Shown: in pieces, positions 25,574-33,698 of the stretch | How positions within the stretch are numbered: position 1 is the stretch's first letter | How the letters are laid out: the number at the start of each line of letters is the position of its first letter | Assembly (NCBI RefSeq): GCF_003574465.1 | Contig: NZ_QOWC01000072.1 | Location: forward strand, 1-36,142 | Direction: 5' to 3' | Source: Methylobacterium crusticola | Lineage (GTDB): Bacteria > Pseudomonadota > Alphaproteobacteria > Rhizobiales > Beijerinckiaceae | DNA length: 36,142 bases | Notes under the pieces: model-generated | Seen by the model: the letters and a program-made list of their open reading frames with translations, nothing else | The model's database searches: none | Told to the model about the DNA's origin: nothing | Program-made: the position numbers and the translations under genes

Positions 25574-26740
25574 ATGAAGATCTTCGCGCAGATCGACCGG
25601 CGCCGGGACTGGTCCGGGGACGAGACCCTCGTCCTCGACCAGGTGCGCCGCCTCGCCTCCGACCTGATCGCGCCGCGCGCCGCGCATCACGACCGGACCG
25701 GCGAGTTCCCCTGGGACAACGTCAGGGCCATCAACGAGCTCGGCCTCAACGCGATCTTCGTGCCCGAGGCCTACGGCGGCGCGCCGATGTCGTTCCGGCT
25801 CTACCTGGAAGTGGTGAAGCTGATCTCGGAAGCCTGCGCGTCCACCGGCATCATCTACGCCACGAACTACCACGGCATGAAGCCGCTGATCGAGTTCGGC
25901 ACCGAGGAGCAGAAGACCCGGCTCCTGCCGCGCATCGCGGAGGGCGGCCTCGGCTCGCTCGCCATCACGGAGCCCGGCGCCGGTTCGGACGCCACCGGCA
26001 TGCGCACCCGCTTCACCCCGGACGGCGACGACATCGTCGTCGACGGCGGCAAGACCTTCATCACCTCGGGGGACGTCGCCGACCTGATCCTGCTCTTCGG
26101 CAAGTGGAGCGAGATCCCGGAGCCGAAGAAGGCGATCTCCGTGCTCATCCTCGAGAAGGGCACGCCGGGCTTCGAGACCGTGCGGCTCGAGGAGAAGATG
26201 GGGCACTGCGCCTCCTCGACGGCGAGCATCGCCTTCAACGGCTGCCGGGTGCCGCGCGCCAACCTGATCGGCGAGCCCGGCGAGGGCCTGCGCATCCTGC
26301 TCGCCTCGCTCAACCGCTCGCGCCCCAGCGTCGCGGCCCACGCCCTCGGCATCGCCAAGGCGGCCTTCGACGACACGGTGGCGTACGGAAACGAGCGCAA
26401 GCAGTCCGGCCAGCGGGTTCTCGACTTCCAGGCGAACCAGTTCCTGCTCGCCGACCTCGCCAGCGACCTCGCCATGACGGAGGCCTGGCTCGACTACGTG
26501 GCGGGGCTGATCGACACGGGGGCGACCGACTTCGGCATCGAGGCGTCGATCGCCAAGATGAAGGCGTCCGACCTCGCCATGCGCGTCACCACCGAGGCGG
26601 TGCAGCTGCACGGCGGCTACGGCTACTGCCGCGACTACCGCGTCGAGCGCCTGATGCGCGATGCCAAGATCACCCAGATCTGGGAAGGCACCAACCAGGT
26701 CCACCGTCAACTGATCGGCCGGAGCTTCGTGACGCGATGA
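25574..26740 (+). CDS. acyl-CoA dehydrogenase (AliB-like candidate)
   Basis: This 388-residue flavin acyl-CoA dehydrogenase has the FAD/substrate loop SLAITEPGAGSDATGMRT, the middle beta-domain GKTFITSGDVADL, LHGGYGYCRDYRVERLMRD, and the catalytic Glu371 in QIWEGTNQV. It makes a 2,3-double bond in an acyl-CoA and passes electrons to ETF. In the Rhodopseudomonas alicyclic route this step is AliB. Some cyclohexanecarboxyl-CoA dehydrogenases of strict anaerobes use an Asp elsewhere as base; here the usual Glu is kept. It starts at ATG 25574, 28 bases after the SDR stop, with GAGAG before it. Its stop overlaps the next start (ATGA). Confidence 0.9.
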   Translation: MKIFAQIDRRRDWSGDETLVLDQVRRLASDLIAPRAAHHDRTGEFPWDNVRAINELGLNAIFVPEAYGGAPMSFRLYLEVVKLISEACASTGIIYATNYHGMKPLIEFGTEEQKTRLLPRIAEGGLGSLAITEPGAGSDATGMRTRFTPDGDDIVVDGGKTFITSGDVADLILLFGKWSEIPEPKKAISVLILEKGTPGFETVRLEEKMGHCASSTASIAFNGCRVPRANLIGEPGEGLRILLASLNRSRPSVAAHALGIAKAAFDDTVAYGNERKQSGQRVLDFQANQFLLADLASDLAMTEAWLDYVAGLIDTGATDFGIEASIAKMKASDLAMRVTTEAVQLHGGYGYCRDYRVERLMRDAKITQIWEGTNQVHRQLIGRSFVTR

Positions 26741-27615
26741 GCAGCATCAGGACGGTTGCGGTCTGCGGCGCCGGCGGCACGATGGGGACGGGCATCGCCA
26801 TCGTGGCCGCCCGCGCCGGCTTCCGGACCATCTCGTACGACGTCGCCGAGGCCCCCCTCGACCGGGCCGCCCGGCAGACCGCCGGCTTCCTCGGCAAGTC
26901 GGTCGAGCGCGGCAAGATGACGGCGCAGGAGCGCGACCACATCCTCGGGGCGATGGAGCGCACCACGGACCTCGAGGGCCTCGCCGAGGCCGACCTCGTG
27001 ATCGAGGCCGTGTTCGAGGACCTGGCGGTCAAGAAGGCGCTGATGGCCCGGCTCGACGGCGTCTGCTCCGGGTCGGCGATCTTCGGCTCCAACACCTCGA
27101 CGCTCTCGATCACCGAGATCGCCGCCGGGTCGAAGCGGCCCGACCGGGTCGTCGGGATGCATTTCTGCCTGCCGGCGCAGCTGATGAAGCTGATCGAGAT
27201 GTCGCCCGGCCTCCTCACCTCGGACGAGACCTTCCGGGCCGCCTGGGCCTGGACGGAGGCGTGCGGCCAGATCCCGGTCAGGACGCAGGACAAGCCGGGC
27301 TTCATCCTCAACGCGCTGCTGGTCCCGTTCAACAACGACGCGATCCGGGCGGTGGAGGCCGGCGTCGCCGACGCCGCCGACGTCGACCGGGCGATCAAGG
27401 CGGCCCTCGGCTACAAGATGGGTCCGCTCGAACTCATCGACCTGATCGGCCTCGATACCCAGGTCCGCCTGTGCGAGGCGTTCTACCCGGTGACCCTCGA
27501 TCCCCGGGCCGCCACCCCGCCGCTGCTGCGCCGGATGGTGGCCGCGGGGCTGCTCGGCCGCAAGTCCGGCCGCGGCTTCTTCACCTACGACGGCAACGCG
27601 ATGTTCGGAGCCTGA
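26737..27615 (+). CDS. 3-hydroxyacyl-CoA dehydrogenase (Hbd-type, PaaH N-half)
   Basis: This 292-residue NAD-dependent 3-hydroxyacyl-CoA dehydrogenase has GAGGTMG (11-17) for NAD and Ser118-Asn119. The catalytic His142 is in GMHFCLPAQLMKLIEM, where the usual Asn after HF is changed (HFCLP instead of HFxNP). The C-terminal 3HCDH part contains GYKMGPLELIDLIGLD. It oxidises 3-hydroxyacyl-CoAs, as needed in beta-oxidation after ring opening. Its stop is 2 bases before the start of a small second gene that holds the rest of a PaaH-like chain. ATG 26737 overlaps the previous stop. Confidence 0.88.
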   Translation: MSSIRTVAVCGAGGTMGTGIAIVAARAGFRTISYDVAEAPLDRAARQTAGFLGKSVERGKMTAQERDHILGAMERTTDLEGLAEADLVIEAVFEDLAVKKALMARLDGVCSGSAIFGSNTSTLSITEIAAGSKRPDRVVGMHFCLPAQLMKLIEMSPGLLTSDETFRAAWAWTEACGQIPVRTQDKPGFILNALLVPFNNDAIRAVEAGVADAADVDRAIKAALGYKMGPLELIDLIGLDTQVRLCEAFYPVTLDPRAATPPLLRRMVAAGLLGRKSGRGFFTYDGNAMFGA

Positions 27616-27617
27616 GC

Positions 27618-28271
27618 GTGCGATATGCGATCGTGAGGAGCGGCGCGAGCCGCTCGTTTCCGGACGGCGATCCCTTCCTCGGCCGGGCCGTGCCGGCGGA
27701 CGCGGCGGAGGTCGTGGTCCACCTCGCCGGGGCGGAGTTCCGGCCGGCGGCCGGCAGGGCGGCGGTGCTCGTCGAGCTCGGCACCGAGTGCCTCGGGTTC
27801 CACACCGGGGAGGATCCGGCCGGGGAGGGGGGCAACGTCCTGGGCTTTGCCCGCTACCGGAACGGGGACGACCCCCCGTCGGCCCTCGTCGAGCTCGTGC
27901 GCCGGCCGGGAACGTCCGCCGACGCGGTCGCGGCGGCCCGCGCGGTCTTCGAGGAGGCCGGCCTCGCCGTCGTGGTGTGCGGCGACCAGGCCGGCCGCAT
28001 CGTCGACCGCCTCGTCCGCCCGAAGTACAATGCGGCGCTGCGCCTCCTCGACGAGGGGCTCGCCACGCAGGGGGACATGGACCTCACCTGCCGGCTCGGC
28101 CTGGGATACCCGGACGGTCCGATCGAGCGCGTCCTGCGGGGCGGCCTCGCCCACCACCACGACGTGACCCGGGCGCTGTTCGAGACCTACGGCAGCGCGG
28201 GTTTCGCGCCCGCCCGCCGCGCCGTCGTCGAGGCGCAGCGGCGCGGAAAGGCCGCCGTGCCGCCGGACTGA
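27618..28271 (+). CDS. stand-alone PaaH C-terminal half (reduced Rossmann + 3HCDH)
   Basis: This 217-residue protein starts at GTG 27618, 2 bases after the previous stop. Residues about 1-120 (RYAIVRSGASRSFPDGDPF to AGLAVVVCGDQAG) look like the reduced Rossmann domain found in the middle of PaaH proteins. Residues about 123-205 (RLVRPKYNAALRLLDEGLAT, RLGLGYPDGPIERVL) are a 3HCDH C-terminal domain. It has no NAD-binding motif or catalytic dyad of its own. Added to the upstream 292 residues it gives about 509, the size of a fused PaaH. It may pair with the upstream dehydrogenase as a split enzyme. No sign of frameshift: the break is between domains. Confidence 0.8.
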   Translation: MRYAIVRSGASRSFPDGDPFLGRAVPADAAEVVVHLAGAEFRPAAGRAAVLVELGTECLGFHTGEDPAGEGGNVLGFARYRNGDDPPSALVELVRRPGTSADAVAAARAVFEEAGLAVVVCGDQAGRIVDRLVRPKYNAALRLLDEGLATQGDMDLTCRLGLGYPDGPIERVLRGGLAHHHDVTRALFETYGSAGFAPARRAVVEAQRRGKAAVPPD

Positions 28272-28911
28272 AGACCGCGGCGGGGGCCGCGGGAGCGTCC
28301 CGGAGCGCCGCGGCCGCCCGCGCGACCTCCCCGGCAGGCGCGCTGCCGACCGGGCCCCTTGTCCGGCCGGAGCCGAGCGCATCGCGCGCTTCGACGCCGG
28401 CGACGGGCCCCGGTTGATCTCCGAACGCTGCCGGACCCGGCCGCAATCCACGGCTGGCGAGGTCCGGGGCCGGACAGGTCGGCGGCCGCGGCGGGAGAGC
28501 GGCGCACTTCGTCGGCCTGACGCGGGCGGCGGCGGGCCCAACCCGGCTACCCCTTCCGGCGCCGCCGCACCGCCTTTCGGCGGTGCCGCACCCGTTTCGG
28601 GGGGCGCCGCCGGTCCCATCCGGGGGCCTCCCGCGCACCCGGCGGCCGGACCGCTCCGCCCCGCCGCCATCCCGTTGAGCGCGCGCCATTTCTCGCGGCG
28701 GGCGGGGCCGGGGCAGGGCGCACGCGGAGCGACCGACGGGCGGACGCCTCTACCGCTTCGGGACGGCCCGCCTCACCCTTTTGGGCCGTTCCGGTCGGCG
28801 AAGGCCCGGCTAGCCTGCTGCGGGCCGGAGCGGTCTCTATCGGGTCCGAACGCGGATGCGCCGCCACGAGGCGGGTCCGCAACCTGAGAGACCTAGCCGG
28901 CGCGGGGTGCC
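28272..28911. other. long intergenic region after operon B
   Basis: About 640 GC-rich bases with only shadow frames. CCGCGG-N6-CCGCGG (28275-28292), directly after the last operon B stop, is a candidate stem. GCACCGCC-TTTC-GGCGGTGC (28567-28586) is a perfect 8-bp hairpin, possibly a terminator. The promoter of the polymerase-like gene must lie toward the right end, but none is obvious. Confidence 0.5.
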
Positions 28912-30198
28912 ATGCTGATCGTCGCCAGTGCCGTCCTGATCATCCTCGCCTGGATCTGCGGGGCGCGGCGCTTTGCCGAGGCCGTCCTGCTGACCCGCTC
29001 GGTGTGCGATCCGCTCTTCTCGCTGACGAAAGCGGCGGGCCGGGAGGATGTCGGGCTCGGCGCGGCCATCAACATCGCGGTGATCGTGGTCGCGCTCGGC
29101 TGCATCCTGAACCGGCGCCGGGTCAGCGTCGGCCCGGCCGCGTCGCTCTGGCTGCCCTTCCTCGCCGTGTGCCTCGCCGCGGTGCCGATCGCCCCGGATC
29201 CCACGGCGGCGTTCCGGCTCTACATGATCTTCGTCACGCACGCGGCCATCTGCTTGCTGGCGTTCTACTTCGTCCACAGCCTCGCGGACCTGCGCCGGTT
29301 CCTCCTGATCATCCTGGCCGGATCGCTGCTGCCGACGCTCTACGCGCTGATCCAGCTCGCGTTCGGCTGGGCCGAGACCGAGGACGGGACGCGGGTGCTC
29401 AGCACGTTCGCGCACGCCAACATCTACGCGTACTACCTGATCACGATGCTGGCGCTCGTCTTCACGCTGCTGGCGGAACCCCGGTTCGAGCTCTCGCGCC
29501 GCCTGAGGCGCGGGCTCACGCTCTACGTTCCGCTCCTGCTCTTCCTGATCCTGATGACCAAGACGCGCAGCGCATGGGTCGCGACCTGTGTCATCCTGGG
29601 CATGTACGCCCTCCTGTTCGACCGGCGCGTCCTGCTCTACTTCCTGGCCGCGCCCGCGCTGCTCGTCGTCATGCCGGAGATCGCCGCGCGGATCGCCGAC
29701 CTCCAGGACGGCAACTACAACGAGGCCTACGCCAAGCTCAACTCCTACACCTGGCGGCTTCTGCTCTGGCAGAGCGCCTTCGAGTGGATCTGGGAGAAAC
29801 CGATCCTCGGCTGGGGCCTCGAAGCCTTCGCGCATTACGTCGCACAGTTCTTCCCGATGCACATCGACAACGACACGATCGACTCGCACAGCGTCTACGT
29901 CCAGCTCCTGTTCGAGACCGGCGTGCTCGGCCTCGCCGCATTCGCCTGGATCTACGTTCGCCTGACGGTCATCATGGCGCGTGCCGTGATGCAAGGCTAC
30001 AGGTGGACCTGGATGATACTGTCGCTGATATTCGGATACTTGTTCATGTGTTACTCCGACAACATGTTGTATTATCTCATCCCGACTTGGTACATGTGGT
30101 TCGCGCTGGGCAGCGTCTGCGCGTTGCTGCGCACGCACCAGATGGAGCGGTCCCGGGCCAGGCAGATGCGGTCGAACCTTCGCGCCGCCGTCGCGTGA
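28912..30198 (+). CDS. O-antigen ligase / Wzy-like membrane protein
   Basis: This 428-residue inner-membrane protein has about ten to twelve hydrophobic spans. A large loop between late spans carries the family pattern: TKTRSAW (216-222), then ILGWGLEAF (298-306) with DSHSVYVQLLFETGVLGL (His326). This fits the O-antigen ligase/polymerase (Wzy_C) superfamily, which joins surface polysaccharide or lipid-linked glycans in the periplasm. Ligase and polymerase cannot be told apart by eye. It starts at ATG 28912. The last part of the gene uses more A/T third bases than neighbours (ATACTG, TTGTTC), which hints at a foreign or less adapted gene. A glycosyltransferase follows. Confidence 0.85.
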   Translation: MLIVASAVLIILAWICGARRFAEAVLLTRSVCDPLFSLTKAAGREDVGLGAAINIAVIVVALGCILNRRRVSVGPAASLWLPFLAVCLAAVPIAPDPTAAFRLYMIFVTHAAICLLAFYFVHSLADLRRFLLIILAGSLLPTLYALIQLAFGWAETEDGTRVLSTFAHANIYAYYLITMLALVFTLLAEPRFELSRRLRRGLTLYVPLLLFLILMTKTRSAWVATCVILGMYALLFDRRVLLYFLAAPALLVVMPEIAARIADLQDGNYNEAYAKLNSYTWRLLLWQSAFEWIWEKPILGWGLEAFAHYVAQFFPMHIDNDTIDSHSVYVQLLFETGVLGLAAFAWIYVRLTVIMARAVMQGYRWTWMILSLIFGYLFMCYSDNMLYYLIPTWYMWFALGSVCALLRTHQMERSRARQMRSNLRAAVA

Positions 30199-30542
30199 CG
30201 CGGCCCGCGCCGGCGGGCCGCGACGATGCACCCCGCCGCGCCCCGCCCCGACGGACGAGCGCGCGATCAGACCTTGGGTCCGCACGGCGCCGACGGCTCG
30301 GTCTCCCGTCGCAGGCTCCTACCGCTAACGGATGAGGCATGCAGGCGGACTACGATGGCGCCATCACGGCTCTTTGCCGCTAGCGTACAGTGTCGCCACC
30401 GCGCATTCCAATCGATCCGGCCACGCGCGATGTTCGAGTTCCGTCCCGGAGACGACGGCCAGTTCCAAGTACTTTGCAGTAGGGTGAATTCCTTGCTCGT
30501 ATTCCTGATGGAAACGGCAAAGATCCGCAGATGGAGCGTTGT
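30199..30542. other. intergenic region before the glycosyltransferase
   Basis: About 340 bases, GC-rich at first and then more AT-rich (about 30330-30542) than most of the window. A promoter for the glycosyltransferase probably lies in the AT-richer right half. I see no clear consensus boxes, repeats or stems. Confidence 0.45.
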
Positions 30543-31553
30543 ATGCCAAGTGTCGACGTGATCGTTCCCTGCTATCGTTACGGGAAATACCTGCAGGAAT
30601 GCGTCAGCAGCGTCCTGGCGGCGAAGACCTGCGACGTCCGGGTCCTGATCCTCGACGACGCGTCGCCGGACGACACGCCGGACGTCGCCACGAGGCTCCA
30701 GCGCGACGACCCGCGCGTCGAGTACAGGCGCCACGCGCAGAATTGCGGGCACATCGCGACCTACAACGAGGGGATCGCGTGGGCCCGGTCGGACTACCTC
30801 ATGCTGCTCTCGGCGGATGATTTCGTCACGCCGGGCGCCCTGGACCGTGCGGTCGCGGTCCTGCGGGACAACCCCACCGTCGGCATGGTGTACGGCCAGC
30901 ACCTCGAGTTGAGGAACGACGATGCGGAGCCCACCCTGCCCGCCGGCGCCAGCGCCGGCCCGGACGACGGGACCTGCCAGATCTACGACACCCGCGACTT
31001 CTTCGAGCTGAACCGCAGGATCCCTCAGGTCGCCACGGCGACCGTCGTCGTCCGGACCGATCTGCAGAAGCGGATCGGCGGGTACAATCCGGAACTGCCT
31101 CACGCCGGCGACTTCGAGATGTGGCTGCGCTTCGCCCTGCACGCGCGGGTGGCCCGGGTCAACGCCGCCCAGGGCGTCTGGCGCCTGCACGGGCAGAACA
31201 TGTCGGAGAGCTACTTCTCCAACATGATGCGCGATCTCGAGCAGCGCAAGCGGAGCCTCGAGGTCCTGTTCGCGCTCCCGGCGGCGGCCGCGATCGCGGA
31301 CATGCGCAGGGCCATGAACCTCGGCCTCGCGACCTCGGCCCTCTGCTGCGCGAACGAGCCCTTCGTGAAGGGCAACGTGGCCCAGGCGCAGGAGATGATG
31401 GCGTTCGCCAGGCGGGTGTCGCCGGAGATCGCCCGAACGCTGGCCTGGCACATCCAGACCGCGAAGATCCGGCTCGGCGCGCGGACGTGGCTCAAGGTCC
31501 GCGCCCTGGTCGTCGAGCGCCTCGGGCTGAAGCTCGACATGGTGCTCAAGTAG
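30543..31553 (+). CDS. family 2 glycosyltransferase
   Basis: This 336-residue GT-A fold glycosyltransferase starts MPSVDVIVPCYRYGKYLQEC. Nucleotide-sugar binding acidic residues are in LILDDASPDDT (Asp38, Asp39), and the metal motif is ADD at 91-93 (LLSADDFVTPGAL). The acceptor-side segment GDFEMWLRFALHARVARV is followed by WRLHGQNMS. Helices fill the C-terminal 100 residues. It adds a sugar to a surface polysaccharide or lipid carrier at the inner membrane face. GGAG lies 6 bases before ATG 30543; ATG 30531 is an alternative. It is placed after the Wzy/ligase-like gene, so both probably serve the same glycan. Confidence 0.9.
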   Translation: MPSVDVIVPCYRYGKYLQECVSSVLAAKTCDVRVLILDDASPDDTPDVATRLQRDDPRVEYRRHAQNCGHIATYNEGIAWARSDYLMLLSADDFVTPGALDRAVAVLRDNPTVGMVYGQHLELRNDDAEPTLPAGASAGPDDGTCQIYDTRDFFELNRRIPQVATATVVVRTDLQKRIGGYNPELPHAGDFEMWLRFALHARVARVNAAQGVWRLHGQNMSESYFSNMMRDLEQRKRSLEVLFALPAAAAIADMRRAMNLGLATSALCCANEPFVKGNVAQAQEMMAFARRVSPEIARTLAWHIQTAKIRLGARTWLKVRALVVERLGLKLDMVLK

Positions 31554-31930
31554 GAGCCGGCCGGGACCGGGCCGCCGAGACGGACCGGCGTCCTCCGCCC
31601 CCTGACCGCCGCCGCCGGACGGGGGCGTTCCGCGCCCGGCCCCGCCCCGGGCCGGGCCCGATGCCGGGGCCCGCGGCGGCCCTGGAACCCGTCCCGATCC
31701 TCCGACCGGGCGCTGAAGCCACGCCGCGCCGAGGCCCGCGCGCCGCGTGACGCGGCCCTGCCGATGGCCCGGCCTCAAACGAGCGGCGCCCGCGGATCCG
31801 CCGGCCCGAGCGGCCTTGCGGGTTCCGGCCGGCCGGGGAGGGCGGGGCATCGTCGGGGAGGCGGCGCGCCCATGGCCGCCGGCCGCGAGGCCCGCCGCCC
31901 CCGCCGCCGGGAGCTGCCCGACCCGTCGGC
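31554..31930. other. convergent intergenic region with hairpin
   Basis: About 380 GC-rich bases between two converging glycosyltransferase genes. CGGGCCC-N7-GGGCCCG (31653-31673) is a 7-bp stem that could end transcription from the left. No coding signal seen. Confidence 0.45.
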
Positions 31931-32872
31931 CTACCGGGCCGCGGCCGCGGGGCGGATCATGGTGTAGAGGTTGTGGCCGACCGACCAGGTCCTCAGCAGG
32001 CGCTTGAGATACCGCACGGGGTCCTGGTGGATCCGGCATTGCCGCAGCAGGACTCGCCGCGCCGCGACGGAGTCGCCCCGGTCCAGCAGCTGGCGCGCAT
32101 ATTCGAGCATGAGGAAGTTCTTGTACCGGTGCGCCGTCGAGGCGAGCCGGCGCGGCAGCTTCTGATGATGCGCGAGGTCCGCGAGGGTCCTCTCGAAGGA
32201 GGGCGGCAGGGGTGCCCTCTGGAGCTGGGAGGCGAGGACGCTCGTCGGATGACCGTCGCGATAGACCGCCGTCGGCCGGGCGACGTACCGGAACGCGCCG
32301 TGGAGGGCGAGCCGGCACCACGTATCGGTGTCGCCGCCCATCTGCACCCCGACCGGGAACAGGCCCGCCGTCACCAGCGCCGCGCGCCTGATCATGACCG
32401 CGCTCGGATGAACGGGGTAGCCGTAGACCGTCAGGGCGAACTTGAAGAAGTCGTCCACGCGCTGGCTCGGGACCGCCGCGGGAATGACGGGACGCGCGGC
32501 ACTGCTCAGGACGTAGTTGCTGAACACGAGGATCGCGTCGCCGGCGGCCGCCGCCGCGACCAGATCCTCCAGGTGCGTGTCCGTCCACAGGTCGTCGGCG
32601 TCGAGGAAGGCGATCCAGTCCGCCCGCGCCTCCCGCACGCCGCGGTTGCGGGCCGCCGCTTCCCCCTGGTTGGCCTGGCGGATCAGGCGGATGCGGGGAT
32701 CGGCGATGGCCTCGACGATGGCGCCGCCCCCGTCCCTCGAACCGTCGTCGACGACGACGAGCTCGAAATCCGCGAAGGTCTGGCCGAGAACGGCCCGGAG
32801 CGTTTCCGCGATCACGTCCGCCTTCTGGTAGAGCGGAATGACCACGGAGACCTGCGGCATCCCAACGTTCAT
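31931..32872 (-). CDS. family 2 glycosyltransferase
   Basis: This 313-residue GT2 enzyme starts MNVGMPQVSVVIPLYQKADV, with VVVDDGSRDGG (Asp42-Asp43), NQGEAAARNRGVREARADW, metal motif DADD at 91-94, and GGDTDTWCRLAL further on. A basic C-terminal part (RYLKRLLRTW) may touch the membrane. ATG 32872 is chosen over ATG 32878 because GGAGG directly abuts the latter but stands 6 bases before the former. It is convergent with the other glycosyltransferase. It likely transfers a sugar to the same surface glycan or to a protein. Confidence 0.9.
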   Translation of the reverse strand: MNVGMPQVSVVIPLYQKADVIAETLRAVLGQTFADFELVVVDDGSRDGGGAIVEAIADPRIRLIRQANQGEAAARNRGVREARADWIAFLDADDLWTDTHLEDLVAAAAAGDAILVFSNYVLSSAARPVIPAAVPSQRVDDFFKFALTVYGYPVHPSAVMIRRAALVTAGLFPVGVQMGGDTDTWCRLALHGAFRYVARPTAVYRDGHPTSVLASQLQRAPLPPSFERTLADLAHHQKLPRRLASTAHRYKNFLMLEYARQLLDRGDSVAARRVLLRQCRIHQDPVRYLKRLLRTWSVGHNLYTMIRPAAAAR

Positions 32873-33214
32873 CGCCATCCTCCGGACCCTCCGTCGCGAC
32901 GCTCCGATCAGGCGGCCGGGCAGCCCGCCGCCGCAGCGCCGGTCCTCGTCATGCGGGACACCGCGCCGGACAGAGGCTAGCAGTCCCGGGGGGCGCCGGG
33001 ACCACCGCACTAGGATACCGGGCCTCCCCTGAAGGTGGAGTGGGGCCGCTCGCGCTCGCGCCGCGACGGCGGGACGGACCTCGCGCCGGCGCGACTCGCC
33101 GGTCGGCGCTGCCCGCGAGGGCGTCCCGCCCGCGAAGGCCCCGCGCCCGGACCGCCGCCCCGGCCGTCATCGGGACGGCGCGGCGCGGCATCGGGCCGAT
33201 CCACCACTATCGGC
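32873..33214. other. intergenic region, nothing recognised
   Basis: About 340 bases, very GC-rich, with short Arg/Pro-rich shadow frames. It must hold the promoter of the minus-strand glycosyltransferase. No repeats or clear stems were seen. The composition drops sharply to AT-rich at its right border. Confidence 0.45.
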
Positions 33215-33412
33215 TCAATCGACAGCCTTGCTGGCCCGCAGACTTGCAAGTTTCCTCAAAATCTCTGCGACGTGTGATCTTATCTTTTCGCCTTGGTCTG
33301 TCTGATTGTCACAGACGTATCCAAATTTCAGCTCGTTCAAGGCGTACATCGTCTTAAGCTTTCCGGAGAATCCAGCCTCGGGGCTCAGGCATATTATCAT
33401 GTGTTTATCCAT
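33215..33412 (-). CDS. possible 65-residue protein in an AT-rich island
   Basis: The frame starts MDKHMIICLSPEAGFSGKLK and continues MYALNELKFGYVCDNQTDQG to a basic C-terminus. It has two cysteines and a mix of residues unlike the Arg/Pro shadows around it. Codons are AT-rich, unlike every other gene here. No good ribosome-binding site precedes either ATG (33412 or 33400). It may be a transferred small gene, or a remnant of a larger one. No family is recognised. Confidence 0.4.
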   Translation of the reverse strand: MDKHMIICLSPEAGFSGKLKTMYALNELKFGYVCDNQTDQGEKIRSHVAEILRKLASLRASKAVD

Positions 33413-33698
33413 TTAGCAGAATAGCATGGACGCATTAGCAAGAAAAGTACGTATTATTCGCGTACAGTTTGCGGGATAAGTTCCATATTTAACACGTTAA
33501 GGTTTTCAGCGGGAGCTTATGCCTGCGGCAGCGGGCCGTTCCTCCCGGGCCGGCCGCGGGCGCCCGGTTCCGGCCCGGGCCCACCGCGGCGCCCGGGGGA
33601 TGCCGGCCCGATTTTTTCGCGCCTGTTGCACGCCGGGCGTAGGCACCGGCTCCTCAAGGCACGACAAGGGGGCGGGACAGCGATCCGAGACCGAGGGC
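33413..33698. promoter_or_regulatory. AT-rich control region before the outer-membrane protein gene
   Basis: This contains GTACG-N9-CGTAC (33447-33465) and TTAAC-AC-GTTAA (33489-33500), two short inverted repeats in AT-rich DNA that could be operators. The AT-rich part ends near 33510; from there to the ATG the sequence is GC-rich and probably untranslated leader, though frames stay open. The promoter of the outer-membrane protein gene is probably in the AT-rich part. Confidence 0.45.

Noticed and set aside
33489..33500. CtrA binding site
   Set aside because: TTAA-N4-TTAA has the wrong spacing; the CtrA consensus needs seven bases between the halves.
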